NCBI GenBank assembly: GCA_900540535.1
Contig: UQGM01000008.1
Location: forward strand, 1-61,239
Direction: 5' to 3'
Source of the DNA: an uncultured Oscillospiraceae bacterium
Lineage (GTDB): Bacteria > Bacillota > Clostridia > Oscillospirales > Acutalibacteraceae
DNA length: 61,239 nucleotides
The notes under the pieces were generated by a model. The model made no database searches, had not been told where the DNA came from, and saw only the letters and a list, made by a program, of their open reading frames with translations. The number at the start of each line of letters is the position of its first letter. Positions within the stretch are counted from its first letter, which is position 1. Both the position numbers and the translations under genes were made by a program. Positions 45,680-53,488 of this stretch are shown here, in pieces.

Positions 45680-46075
45680 GTGATCGGTGAAAGATTAAGA
45701 TATCTTCGTATGGCAAATCGCCTTACGCAGCGTGAAGTTGCAGATATATTAAAGATTCACAGAACAACCTATGCCTATTATGAAACGGGTCGCTCAAATC
45801 CCGATTTGGAAACTTTAACTGCTCTTAGCAGAATTTTTGGGGTATCAATAGATTTTCTTGTTACAGGTACTCATAATGAAAAAAGAAAAGTTGTGATGGA
45901 TAATCCCTCAAAATACGATGCCGGTGATTATCCCGAATATCTCTCATCCCTTACGTCTGATGAAAAAAGACTTGTTATGATGTACCGTGTGCTGTCGGAA
46001 AAACAGCAGATTATCGATATTTTGACAGAAAAATATATCGAAGAAATTTCTAAAAGCGATGAAAACAAAGATTAG
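45680..46075 (+). CDS. XRE-family helix-turn-helix regulator
   Basis: 131 residues. Residues ~3-60 are a Cro/C1-type HTH ('RLRYLRMANRLTQREVADIL', 'TTYAYYETGRSNPDLETL'). A ~70-residue C-terminal region with a charged helix follows. GTG start with GAGGGAGG just upstream. It precedes the anaerobic ribonucleotide reductase operon but has its own terminator, so a regulatory link is only a guess. Confidence 0.85.
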   Translation: MIGERLRYLRMANRLTQREVADILKIHRTTYAYYETGRSNPDLETLTALSRIFGVSIDFLVTGTHNEKRKVVMDNPSKYDAGDYPEYLSSLTSDEKRLVMMYRVLSEKQQIIDILTEKYIEEISKSDENKD

Positions 46076-46106
46076 CATAATGTGTATTTTATCTAAATAT
46101 TCGAAG

Positions 46107-46132
46107 AGCTCCGTCAAGGGGCTTTTTTATTT
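46107..46132 (+). terminator. Weak rho-independent terminator
   Basis: AGCTCC pairs with GGGGCT (one G-T pair), loop GTCAA, then TTTTTATTTT. Confidence 0.6.
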
Positions 46133-46190
46133 TCTCTGAAACATACAAAAAAGGGAGTTAAAAATTTATTTGTAAGTACATTTCATCCTA

Positions 46191-46219
46191 TTGACACGTC
46201 TATTTATTGGGTCTATAAT
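46191..46219 (+). promoter_or_regulatory. Consensus sigma-A promoter of nrdD
   Basis: TTGACA at 46191-46196 and TATAAT at 46214-46219 with a perfect 17-base spacer, 51 bases before the nrdD start. Confidence 0.85.
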
Positions 46220-46238
46220 ATAAACCACACTAAAAATG

Positions 46239-46254
46239 ACACAAGATATAGTAT
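46239..46254 (+). promoter_or_regulatory. Candidate NrdR box in the nrdD leader
   Basis: ACACAAGATATAGTAT matches the NrdR consensus (acaCwAtATaTwGtgt) at 14 of 16 positions. It lies just downstream of the expected transcription start. NrdR usually uses two such boxes; I see only one clear copy. Confidence 0.45.
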
Positions 46255-46269
46255 TGGAGGCTTAACCCG

Positions 46270-48603
46270 ATGATTACCACAATTATTAAAAGGGACGGCA
46301 GGGAGGTTCCTTTTTCAGTTGATAAAATAGCAAATGCTGTTTATCAGGCAGCTCAGGCTCTTGGTGGTAAGGACTATGCTGTCAGTCTTGAAATAGCCAA
46401 CGAAGTGGCTGACTATATAGAAAATGACCTTAAAATAGAAAAGCCCACTGTTGAGCAGATACAGGATGCTGTTGAAAAAGTTCTCATTGATTCAGGTCAT
46501 GCAAGAACAGCAAAGGTTTACATTCTTTACCGTGCGGAGCGTTCAAGAGTTCGTGAAATGAACACCCGCCTTATGAAGATATATGAAGGCCTTACCTTTA
46601 AAGCTGCAAAAGAGAGCGATATTAAGAGAGAAAATGCAAATATCGACGGCGATACCGCTATGGGTACAATGCTCAAATACGGTTCAGAAGGTGCAAAGCA
46701 GTTTAATGAGCTCTTTGTATTGAAGCCTGAACATTCAGCAGCTCATCGTGATGGTGATATTCACATTCACGACCTTGATTTCCTCACTCTTACTACAACC
46801 TGCTGTCAGATTGATATAGTAAAGCTTTTTGAAGGTGGATTTTCAACGGGTCACGGCTTCCTGCGTGAGCCCAACGATATAGCAAGCTATTCAGCTCTTG
46901 CATGTATTGCCGTTCAGTCAAACCAGAACGATCAGCACGGCGGACAGAGTATCCCGAACTTTGATTACGGTATGGCAAAGGGTGTCCACAAGACATACAG
47001 AAAGCTTTACAGCCGTAACCTTGCAAAGGCTCTTGAGCTTATTGCAGGCATAGAGGATTGCACTGATGCCGCTAATGAAATAAGAGCAGAAGTTTTTGAA
47101 AAATACGGTGTTGAGCCCGTACTTGCAAACGATAACAACTACTGTGAAAAAGAAGCAGAAGTTCTCGCTTCAAAGTATGGCCTTGACAGTGATGTAATTG
47201 CTAAATGCCAGAAATTCGCAGTTAAGAAAGGTTATGCAGAAACAGATAGAGCTACATATCAGGCTATGGAAGCACTTGTACATAACCTTAATACAATGCA
47301 TTCAAGAGCAGGCGCACAGGTTCCCTTTACTTCAATCAACTACGGTACTGATACCAGCGTTGAGGGAAGAATGGTTGTTAAAAATGTTCTTCTTGCAGCT
47401 CAGGCAGGTCTCGGCAACGGTGAAACTCCCGTTTTCCCCATTCACATCTACAAGGTTAAAGAGGGAGTTAACTATAATCCCGAAGATCCCAACTATGATC
47501 TGTTCAAGCTTGCCTGCAAAGTTTCTGCAAAGAGACTTTTCCCCAACTTCTCATTCCTCGATGCTCCCTTTAACAAGGAGTTCTATGTAGAGGGAGATCC
47601 CAACACAGAGATCGCATATATGGGATGCCGTACAAGAGTTATGGCAAACTATTATGATAAATCACGTCAGGTAACAGGCGGAAGAGGAAACCTCAGCTTT
47701 ACTTCCGTAAACCTTCCGAGAATTGCAATTAAATCACACGGAGACCTTGACGTATTCTTTGAGGATCTTGACAGAAAGATTGATCTTGTTATAGATCAGC
47801 TCCTTGAGCGTTTTGAGATTCAGGCAAAGCGCCGAGTAAGAAATTATCCGTTCCTTATGGGACAGGGCATCTGGCTTGATTCTGATAAGCTTTCAATTGA
47901 CGATGAGGTCCGTGAAGTTCTCAAGCACGGTACACTTACACTCGGATTTATTGGTCTTGCCGAAACCCTTAAGAGTCTTTTGGGTGTTCACCACGGCGAG
48001 TCAAAAGAGGCTCAGAACCTGGGTCTTGAAATTGTCGGACATATGAGAAAACGTATGGATGACGCCACAGTTAAATACGGTCTTAACTTCTCACTTATCG
48101 CAACTCCCGCTGAGGGACTTTCAGGCAGATTTGTCCGCATGGATCAGGAAAAATTCGGAATTATTCCCGGAGTTACAGACAGAAAGTATTACACTAACTC
48201 CTTCCATATTCCTGTTTATTTCCCCATTTCCGCATTTGAGAAAATCAGACTTGAAGCTCCCTATCATGCTCTTACAAACGGAGGTCATATCTCCTATGTT
48301 GAGATGGACGGAGATCCCACCGAGAACCTTGAAGCCTTTGAGGCAGTTATCCGCTGCATGAAGGAAAACGGTATCGGCTACGGTTCAGTTAACCATCCAG
48401 TTGACCGTGACCCCGTATGCGGATATACAGGTATTATCGGCGATGTATGTCCCCGCTGCGGACGCCGTGAGGGTGAGGGCGTTGATATAGAAGTGCTCAA
48501 AAAGATAAAGGGATATAACACCAACGTTCACTGCTGTGACGAAAATCCCCTTGAGGAAGCAGACAAGCTTCCCAATCCCGTTGATTGCAGCTGTACGGAA
48601 TAA
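46270..48603 (+). CDS. nrdD: Anaerobic (class III) ribonucleoside-triphosphate reductase large chain, without canonical glycyl-radical segment
   Basis: 777 residues. Makes deoxynucleotides without oxygen. Residues ~1-90 are an ATP-cone ('KRDGREVPFSVDKIANAV') for allosteric control; the ten-stranded barrel domain follows ('GDIHIHDLDFL', 'MHSRAGAQVPFTSINYGTD', 'TGGRGNLSFTSVNLP'). A C-terminal zinc-binding part has 'DPVCGYTGIIGDVCPRCGRR'. The chain then ends in 'VLKKIKGYNT' and a Cys-rich tail ('HCCDENP', 'CSCTE') instead of the usual RxxGYxxG radical loop. That loop is in the next small gene. GGAGG ribosome binding site upstream. Confidence 0.95.
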   Translation: MITTIIKRDGREVPFSVDKIANAVYQAAQALGGKDYAVSLEIANEVADYIENDLKIEKPTVEQIQDAVEKVLIDSGHARTAKVYILYRAERSRVREMNTRLMKIYEGLTFKAAKESDIKRENANIDGDTAMGTMLKYGSEGAKQFNELFVLKPEHSAAHRDGDIHIHDLDFLTLTTTCCQIDIVKLFEGGFSTGHGFLREPNDIASYSALACIAVQSNQNDQHGGQSIPNFDYGMAKGVHKTYRKLYSRNLAKALELIAGIEDCTDAANEIRAEVFEKYGVEPVLANDNNYCEKEAEVLASKYGLDSDVIAKCQKFAVKKGYAETDRATYQAMEALVHNLNTMHSRAGAQVPFTSINYGTDTSVEGRMVVKNVLLAAQAGLGNGETPVFPIHIYKVKEGVNYNPEDPNYDLFKLACKVSAKRLFPNFSFLDAPFNKEFYVEGDPNTEIAYMGCRTRVMANYYDKSRQVTGGRGNLSFTSVNLPRIAIKSHGDLDVFFEDLDRKIDLVIDQLLERFEIQAKRRVRNYPFLMGQGIWLDSDKLSIDDEVREVLKHGTLTLGFIGLAETLKSLLGVHHGESKEAQNLGLEIVGHMRKRMDDATVKYGLNFSLIATPAEGLSGRFVRMDQEKFGIIPGVTDRKYYTNSFHIPVYFPISAFEKIRLEAPYHALTNGGHISYVEMDGDPTENLEAFEAVIRCMKENGIGYGSVNHPVDRDPVCGYTGIIGDVCPRCGRREGEGVDIEVLKKIKGYNTNVHCCDENPLEEADKLPNPVDCSCTE

Positions 48604-48644
48604 TTTCCGGCAGATACATAGATATAGAAAAAGGAGAGATAAAA

Positions 48645-48818
48645 ATGGCAAACGAAAAGAAATTAGTAGGCGAAGGCGTAGGCTTCGAGAGAATAAGAAG
48701 AATCACAGGTTACCTTGTAGGTACTCTTGATCGTTTTAACGATGCTAAACTTGCTGAGGTAAACGACAGAGTAAAGCACTCAATCGGAACCGGCAAAGGT
48801 GAATTTGAGCAGCTGTAA
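48645..48818 (+). CDS. Stand-alone NrdD glycyl-radical domain protein
   Basis: 57 residues with 'GFERIRRITGYLVG' (the Arg-x-x-Gly-Tyr radical motif) and 'TLDRFNDAK', then 'EVNDRVKHS', exactly the C-terminus that normally ends clostridial NrdD. It starts at its own ATG (48645) after a strong AAAGGAGA (48630-48637), 41 bases past the nrdD stop, and its stop overlaps the nrdG start (TAATG). It would supply the glycyl radical in trans, in the manner of the YfiD/GrcA spare part of pyruvate formate-lyase. The frame from 48585 overlaps nrdD and lacks this site. Confidence 0.85.
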   Translation: MANEKKLVGEGVGFERIRRITGYLVGTLDRFNDAKLAEVNDRVKHSIGTGKGEFEQL

Positions 48819-49357
48819 TGGGTACTGAGATTCGGCTTGCAGGAATAATCAGAGAATCCGTAGTAGACGGTCCCGGCTGGAGATTTGTAATTTTCGGTCA
48901 GGGCTGTCCCCACAACTGCGAGGGATGTCAGAATCCCGAAACCCATGATTTCGGCGGCGGATATATAAGTAATACGGACAGAATTTTGAAAGCCGTTTCA
49001 GAAGATCCGCTTCTTTCCGGAATAACTCTCAGCGGCGGCGATCCCTTTGTTCAGGCTGAGGAATTTTCAGTGCTGGCAAAAGGAGCCCATGATTTGGGAC
49101 TTAACGTTGTCACATATACCGGCTGGACAATCGAACAGCTTTTAGCGGGTATGGAAAGCCATCCCGGCTGGAGAAAGTTACTTGAAGAAACCGATATATT
49201 AGTTGACGGAAAGTTTGATTTGAGTCAGAAAAGCCTTGAAGTAAAGTTTCGTGGTTCAAGAAATCAAAGGGTAATTGATGCCAAAGCGTCAATCCGTGAG
49301 GGAAAAGCAGTTGAAACGGATTTTGACAGTATTCCCCGTTATAAAAAAGCAAAATAA
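48818..49357 (+). CDS. nrdG: Anaerobic ribonucleotide reductase activating protein (radical SAM)
   Basis: 179 residues. Uses S-adenosylmethionine and a 4Fe-4S cluster to create the glycyl radical. The cluster motif CxxxCxxC is in 'GCPHNCEGCQNPET', with 'LSGGDPFVQAEE' and 'VVTYTGWT' as SAM-binding segments. It overlaps the glycyl-radical domain gene by one base, so radical domain and activase are translated together. Confidence 0.95.
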   Translation: MGTEIRLAGIIRESVVDGPGWRFVIFGQGCPHNCEGCQNPETHDFGGGYISNTDRILKAVSEDPLLSGITLSGGDPFVQAEEFSVLAKGAHDLGLNVVTYTGWTIEQLLAGMESHPGWRKLLEETDILVDGKFDLSQKSLEVKFRGSRNQRVIDAKASIREGKAVETDFDSIPRYKKAK

Positions 49358-49363
49358 AGTTTT

Positions 49364-49399
49364 AAACCGTCTGTTTATTTTACGGCAGACGGTTTTTTT
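49364..49399 (+). terminator. Rho-independent terminator of the nrd operon
   Basis: AAACCGTCTG pairs with CAGACGGTTT (49364-49373 and 49386-49395), then TTTTT. Confidence 0.88.
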
Positions 49400-49441
49400 A
49401 TGTTTATTTTCATGTTACAATGCACACGAGAGGTGAGTAAA

Positions 49442-50002
49442 ATGGTTACAATAAGAAATTTTCAGGAAAAAGACAGGGAAGCTGTAAGAGAAATATGTAT
49501 AAAAACAGCGCCGGAAGCGGCTGTTAAAACGGAAATCGGCAGAAACTATATACTTACCATGTACTGCGACTATTATATTGACTGCTGTCCTGAATACTGC
49601 TTTGTAGCGGCAGACGAAAATGACAGAGCCGTAGGATATATACTCTGTGCTCCAAGCTATGAAGTATACAGCAGGGATTTCAGAAAATATGTTAAAAGAG
49701 TTTTTTCTTTCAGCTTTACCCGGGGAATATCCGCATTTTTTGAATCAAAAATAAGCGGAAGATTTCTGCCTGATTTTCCGGCCCATATGCATATAGATAT
49801 TCTGGACGGCTATCAGCGCATGGGTGTTGGTACGAGGCTCGTTAATAATCTTAGGGAAAAGCTTGTAAGTGAAAATATTACCGGTGTGATGCTTGTAGTG
49901 GGAGCAGGAAATAAAAAGGGAAGAAGTTTTTATAATAAATGCGGTTTTAAACAGATTCGCAACTTAGGTTCAGGAATAGCCATGGGACTTAAATTTAATT
50001 AA
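49442..50002 (+). CDS. GNAT-family N-acetyltransferase
   Basis: 186 residues with the acetyl-CoA-binding motif A in 'YQRMGVGTRLVNNL' and the following 'VVGAGNKKGRSFYNKCGF' segment. ATG 49442 follows GAGGTGAG; the frame from 49400 would overlap the terminator. Substrate unknown. Confidence 0.85.
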   Translation: MVTIRNFQEKDREAVREICIKTAPEAAVKTEIGRNYILTMYCDYYIDCCPEYCFVAADENDRAVGYILCAPSYEVYSRDFRKYVKRVFSFSFTRGISAFFESKISGRFLPDFPAHMHIDILDGYQRMGVGTRLVNNLREKLVSENITGVMLVVGAGNKKGRSFYNKCGFKQIRNLGSGIAMGLKFN

Positions 50003-50287
50003 AAGCATAAAAATTCTAAAATGTCTTATATTTTTTCTTCATTAAGCTTTTCAGGAAAAAATAGTGGAGATAAATTTGTAAAATGAAGTATATTCACAGA
50101 ATCAGCGGGAATGAATGCGGAGGATTTAAAAAAGCATAATATAATAAAAATCGACGGAAATCAGCCAAAATCAGTCGAAATTGAAGAGAATTGGTGTTAG
50201 TGTTAATCTCATGTGTGATTTTTATACAGATTTTATAAAAATGGATAATATTTACTTTGTATATAACATAGATTGCACAAAAATCTA
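50003..50287. other. Intergenic region
   Basis: AT-rich. One short open frame at 50111-50200 (29 codons, 'MNAEDLKKHNIIKIDGN...') has protein-like composition but no good ribosome binding site; it may be a remnant of a gene start. Nothing else seen. Confidence 0.3.
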
Positions 50288-50316
50288 TTGATTTTCAAAA
50301 TGAAGAATGATATAAT
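50288..50316 (+). promoter_or_regulatory. Probable sigma-A promoter for the NfeD-SPFH pair
   Basis: TTGATT at 50288-50293 and TATAAT at 50311-50316 with a 17-base spacer, 29 bases before the NfeD start. Confidence 0.65.
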
Positions 50317-50345
50317 TATGCCAATCTGAAAAAGGAGGTGGCAAA

Positions 50346-50804
50346 ATGGTTTACTTATGGATAGCTCTTATGGTAGTGTTTATTGTTGTTGAGGGCTTAA
50401 CGGTTCAGCTTGTAAGTACATGGTTTGCAGTGGGTGCTTTAGGTGCTTTGATTGCTAACTTATGCGGAGCCGGAACCGGCTGGCAGATTGCAGTGTTCTT
50501 CATTGTATCAATTATCTGTCTTATAATTACAAAACCCCTTGTGAAAAAACTGACTTCAAAGAACATACAGCCTACCAACGCAGACAGATGCATAGGTCAA
50601 GAGGCGATTGTTATTGAAAGAATTGACAATATTGCCGGAAAAGGTCAGGTCAATGTGAAAGGCGCTGTCTGGACTGCACGCTCTTCCGACGGACGAATTG
50701 TAGAAGAAGGAGAGCAGGTTAAAATTCTTTCAATAGACGGAGTTAAACTGATAGTTGAGCCGGCTGCCGTTTCCGCTGTGGCGTCAGGCAGCGTAAACAA
50801 CTGA
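50346..50804 (+). CDS. NfeD-family membrane protein
   Basis: 152 residues: three membrane helices (~3-75) and a C-terminal OB-fold domain ('CIGQEAIVIERIDN', 'GQVNVKGAVWTARS', 'GEQVKILSIDGVKLIVEP'). NfeD proteins partner with SPFH proteins, and an SPFH gene follows. Ribosome binding site AAAGGAGGTGG. Confidence 0.9.
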   Translation: MVYLWIALMVVFIVVEGLTVQLVSTWFAVGALGALIANLCGAGTGWQIAVFFIVSIICLIITKPLVKKLTSKNIQPTNADRCIGQEAIVIERIDNIAGKGQVNVKGAVWTARSSDGRIVEEGEQVKILSIDGVKLIVEPAAVSAVASGSVNN

Positions 50805-50946
50805 TTTTCAGAAAAACTCAGCGGAGAGAGAAAAGAAAAATACAGATTAAAATTTTCTCCGTAAAAGGCATATCCACAAAAAGCCTTGAATAAGGCGGAA
50901 AAATAAAAGTCCGTTAAGTGGACTTGATTTACAGGAGGGTAAATTT

Positions 50947-51867
50947 ATGTGGTTTATTCCAGTAGCAATAGTATTAGCACTTTTGATAGTCCTTATTGTA
51001 GCGAACATTAAAATTGTTCCTCAGTCAAGAGCTTATGTTGTTGAACGCCTCGGAGCGTATCAGGCAACCTGGCAGACAGGTATGCACGTTAAGATTCCGC
51101 TTCTCGAGCGTGTTGCAAAAATCGTATCCCTGAAAGAGCAGGTTGTGGATTTCGCTCCCCAGCCGGTTATCACAAAGGATAACGTAACAATGCAGATTGA
51201 TACAGTTGTTTTCTTCCAGATTACTGATCCCAAGCTCTATGCATACGGTGTTGAAAGCCCCATTTCGGCAATCGAAAATCTTACTGCAACAACCTTGCGT
51301 AATATTATCGGTGAGCTTGAGCTTGACCATACTCTTACTTCAAGAGATACAATCAACAGCAAAATCAGAGTAATTCTTGACGAAGCAACAGATCCTTGGG
51401 GAATCAAGGTTAACCGTGTTGAGCTTAAAAACATTCTTCCTCCCCCTGAAATTCAGGATGCGATGGAGAAGCAGATGAAAGCTGAACGTCAGCGCCGTGA
51501 GGCAATCCTCCGTGCGGAAGGTGAAAGAGAAAGTAAAATCCTTGTTGCACAGGGACAGAAAGAATCTCAGATTCTTGCTGCTGAAGGTGAAAAGCAGGCA
51601 GCCATCCTTCACGCTGAGGCTGTTAAGGAAGCTAAAATCCGTGAAGCTGAAGGTGAGGCACAGGCTATTATCGCTGTTCAGAAAGCTCAGGCAGAGGGTA
51701 TCAAACTTCTTAATGAGGCAAAACCCGAAGATAAGGTTATCGCTCTCAGAAGCCTTGAATCCTTTGAGAAAGCTGCTGACGGTCAGTCTACAAAGATTAT
51801 TATTCCGTCAGATATCGCTTCCCTTGCAGGCCTTGCAACAAGCGTAAAAGAGCTTATAAAAGAATAA
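50947..51867 (+). CDS. SPFH/stomatin-like protein (QmcA/paraslipin type)
   Basis: 306 residues with one N-terminal membrane helix, an SPFH/band-7 domain (~25-190: 'QSRAYVVERLGAYQATW', 'PQPVITKDNVTMQIDTVVFF', 'ELDHTLTSRDTIN') and a long coiled-coil of Glu/Ala/Lys repeats (~185-270). It forms membrane-organising oligomers. With the NfeD protein upstream it forms the standard two-gene module. Confidence 0.93.
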   Translation: MWFIPVAIVLALLIVLIVANIKIVPQSRAYVVERLGAYQATWQTGMHVKIPLLERVAKIVSLKEQVVDFAPQPVITKDNVTMQIDTVVFFQITDPKLYAYGVESPISAIENLTATTLRNIIGELELDHTLTSRDTINSKIRVILDEATDPWGIKVNRVELKNILPPPEIQDAMEKQMKAERQRREAILRAEGERESKILVAQGQKESQILAAEGEKQAAILHAEAVKEAKIREAEGEAQAIIAVQKAQAEGIKLLNEAKPEDKVIALRSLESFEKAADGQSTKIIIPSDIASLAGLATSVKELIKE

Positions 51868-51888
51868 TTCCTTAAAATCAATTTGCAG

Positions 51889-51917
51889 GCGCAGCCCGAA
51901 AGGGCTGCGCTTTTTTT
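51889..51917 (+). terminator. Rho-independent terminator
   Basis: GCGCAGCCC, loop GAAA, GGGCTGCGC, then seven T. Very strong. Confidence 0.95.
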
Positions 51918-51932
51918 ATGAAAAATTCACTA

Positions 51933-51959
51933 TTGACACAGTTCTATTTATTGTATAAA
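51933..51959 (+). promoter_or_regulatory. Probable promoter of the SGNH hydrolase gene
   Basis: TTGACA at 51933-51938 and TATAAA at 51954-51959, spacer 15 bases; about 130 bases before the start codon. Confidence 0.5.
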
Positions 51960-52086
51960 ATATGCACGCAAATGAAAAATGCAGCTTGTAATTTTATGAA
52001 TATTTCACAATGAAATGCGGATCAATATAGGATTTTTAATAATGAAAAATTGCGATTTTTATAAATATATGAAAGGGTAACGTTTT

Positions 52087-53190
52087 ATGTATAATAAAAT
52101 ACCAAAAAATCTTCCTTTGTGTGCCAATGAACAACTGGAACGAAACCGCAAGCTTCCGGATTTTTCAAAGCTTCAAAGTTTGTTTCGTTCATCTAAGTCC
52201 CTTAAATGGCTTTTTTCAGGGGACAGCATAACTCACGGATGCTTACATACAAAGGATTATCCGAGATTTTCAGAAATATTTGAGTTTTATCTCGGAGCAG
52301 CTCCTCCTCGCAGAAAAGATCTGGTATTCAATACAGGCGTTTCAGGAGCTACTACCGAAGAATGTCTTAGTTACGAAAATGAATGGCTTTATTCCTTAAA
52401 GGCGGATGTAGTTTTTATCTGTTTCGGCATGAATGATGCCAACAGGGAAGAAGTTACTTTGGAAATGTATAAAAATAATCTGCTTCACTTTATAAAATCG
52501 CTGAGAGAGCAGGGGGCACTGCCTATTTTACAAACTCCTCAGCTAAGTGCAAGAAGAAAATTAACTGATGAATATAATGATGCAGTACGCAAAATAGCTG
52601 AGGAAGAAAAAGTTCTTCTTGTGGATTTGGATGAATACTGGAAAAACCATAGAAAAGTTGTACGAGGCATGATGAATGATCCCATTCATCCAAACAGATA
52701 CGGACATTTACAGTGGACAAGGCTTTTGATAAAAGCTTTGGGGCTTCCAGAGGTGTCAGAGGTTTTAACAGTTCCATATGAAAGGCTTAAGGGAAAGAAA
52801 AACCCATTTTCAGAAACCGGAAAAAAGATATTTTCCGAACCAAAGGTGCTGGAGCTTTTGCGGGAAAACCGAGTTACCAGCTGGCTTATAATAGGCGATT
52901 TTGACACAGACTGTTCTTTCCCAAAAAGAACAGTGCCGGAACACTTTGAAGAGATATTGCGCTTTAAAATGGCGAAAGAAAACAAAAGAACTTCTCTCAT
53001 GAGGTTTTGCTTCCATTTGGATACTTCGAGAATATCTTGTGGTGAAATTCTTGATAAATTTGAATTTTATGTTGGTTCTGAAGTTTGGGATATAGTTATT
53101 TTCTATCCCTTTGAGGATGTCAGAAAGAATGAGCTTAAAGACAGAATCGTAAAGGGGTTTCCGCTTACAGTCGAGGCGGAACTAAATTAA
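52087..53190 (+). CDS. SGNH/GDSL-type hydrolase
   Basis: 367 residues. Residues ~40-215 are an SGNH hydrolase: block I 'FSGDSITHG' (nucleophile Ser near 47), block II Gly in 'NTGVSGATTEE', block III 'GMNDAN' and block V 'DPIHPNRYGH' near 197. The ~150-residue C-terminal region is a separate domain I do not recognise. No signal peptide. Probable carbohydrate esterase or lipase; it lies upstream of a sugar symporter, which hints at deacylation of imported glycans. Confidence 0.85.
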   Translation: MYNKIPKNLPLCANEQLERNRKLPDFSKLQSLFRSSKSLKWLFSGDSITHGCLHTKDYPRFSEIFEFYLGAAPPRRKDLVFNTGVSGATTEECLSYENEWLYSLKADVVFICFGMNDANREEVTLEMYKNNLLHFIKSLREQGALPILQTPQLSARRKLTDEYNDAVRKIAEEEKVLLVDLDEYWKNHRKVVRGMMNDPIHPNRYGHLQWTRLLIKALGLPEVSEVLTVPYERLKGKKNPFSETGKKIFSEPKVLELLRENRVTSWLIIGDFDTDCSFPKRTVPEHFEEILRFKMAKENKRTSLMRFCFHLDTSRISCGEILDKFEFYVGSEVWDIVIFYPFEDVRKNELKDRIVKGFPLTVEAELN

Positions 53191-53311
53191 AAGTAAGGTT
53201 TTACTTAAAGCAGCAAAAGTAAATTAGTTGTATGTTTTCGACAAGGCTAACAACTTTACATATAAAACATTCTGAATATATAAAAAACACAGAAAAGTGA
53301 GGAAAAGGGTT

Positions 53312-53488
53312 ATGGGAAAGATTCAAATTTTGCAAGTAAAGATTATAGCGCTTGTAAATGAGATCAGAACACACTGGAATGTTCCCGCAAAGCGCAAATA
53401 TGTGCCTTATAAGGAGATAGTAGCTTACAGCGTGGGAGGCATAGGCGTACAGTTTATAGCTTCAATGATAGGGACTTATCGCACTTAA
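53312..53488 (+). CDS. GPH-family symporter, N-terminal fragment (frameshifted)
   Basis: The first ~55 residues ('VPAKRKYVPYKEIVAYSVGGIG' region and start of helix 1) of the transporter continued in the next entry. The frame breaks at GGG 53471-53473; removing one G gives 'ASMIGLIALNAGSFLVGAS'. ATG 53312 has GAGGAAAAGGG upstream. Confidence 0.78.
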   Translation: MGKIQILQVKIIALVNEIRTHWNVPAKRKYVPYKEIVAYSVGGIGVQFIASMIGTYRT

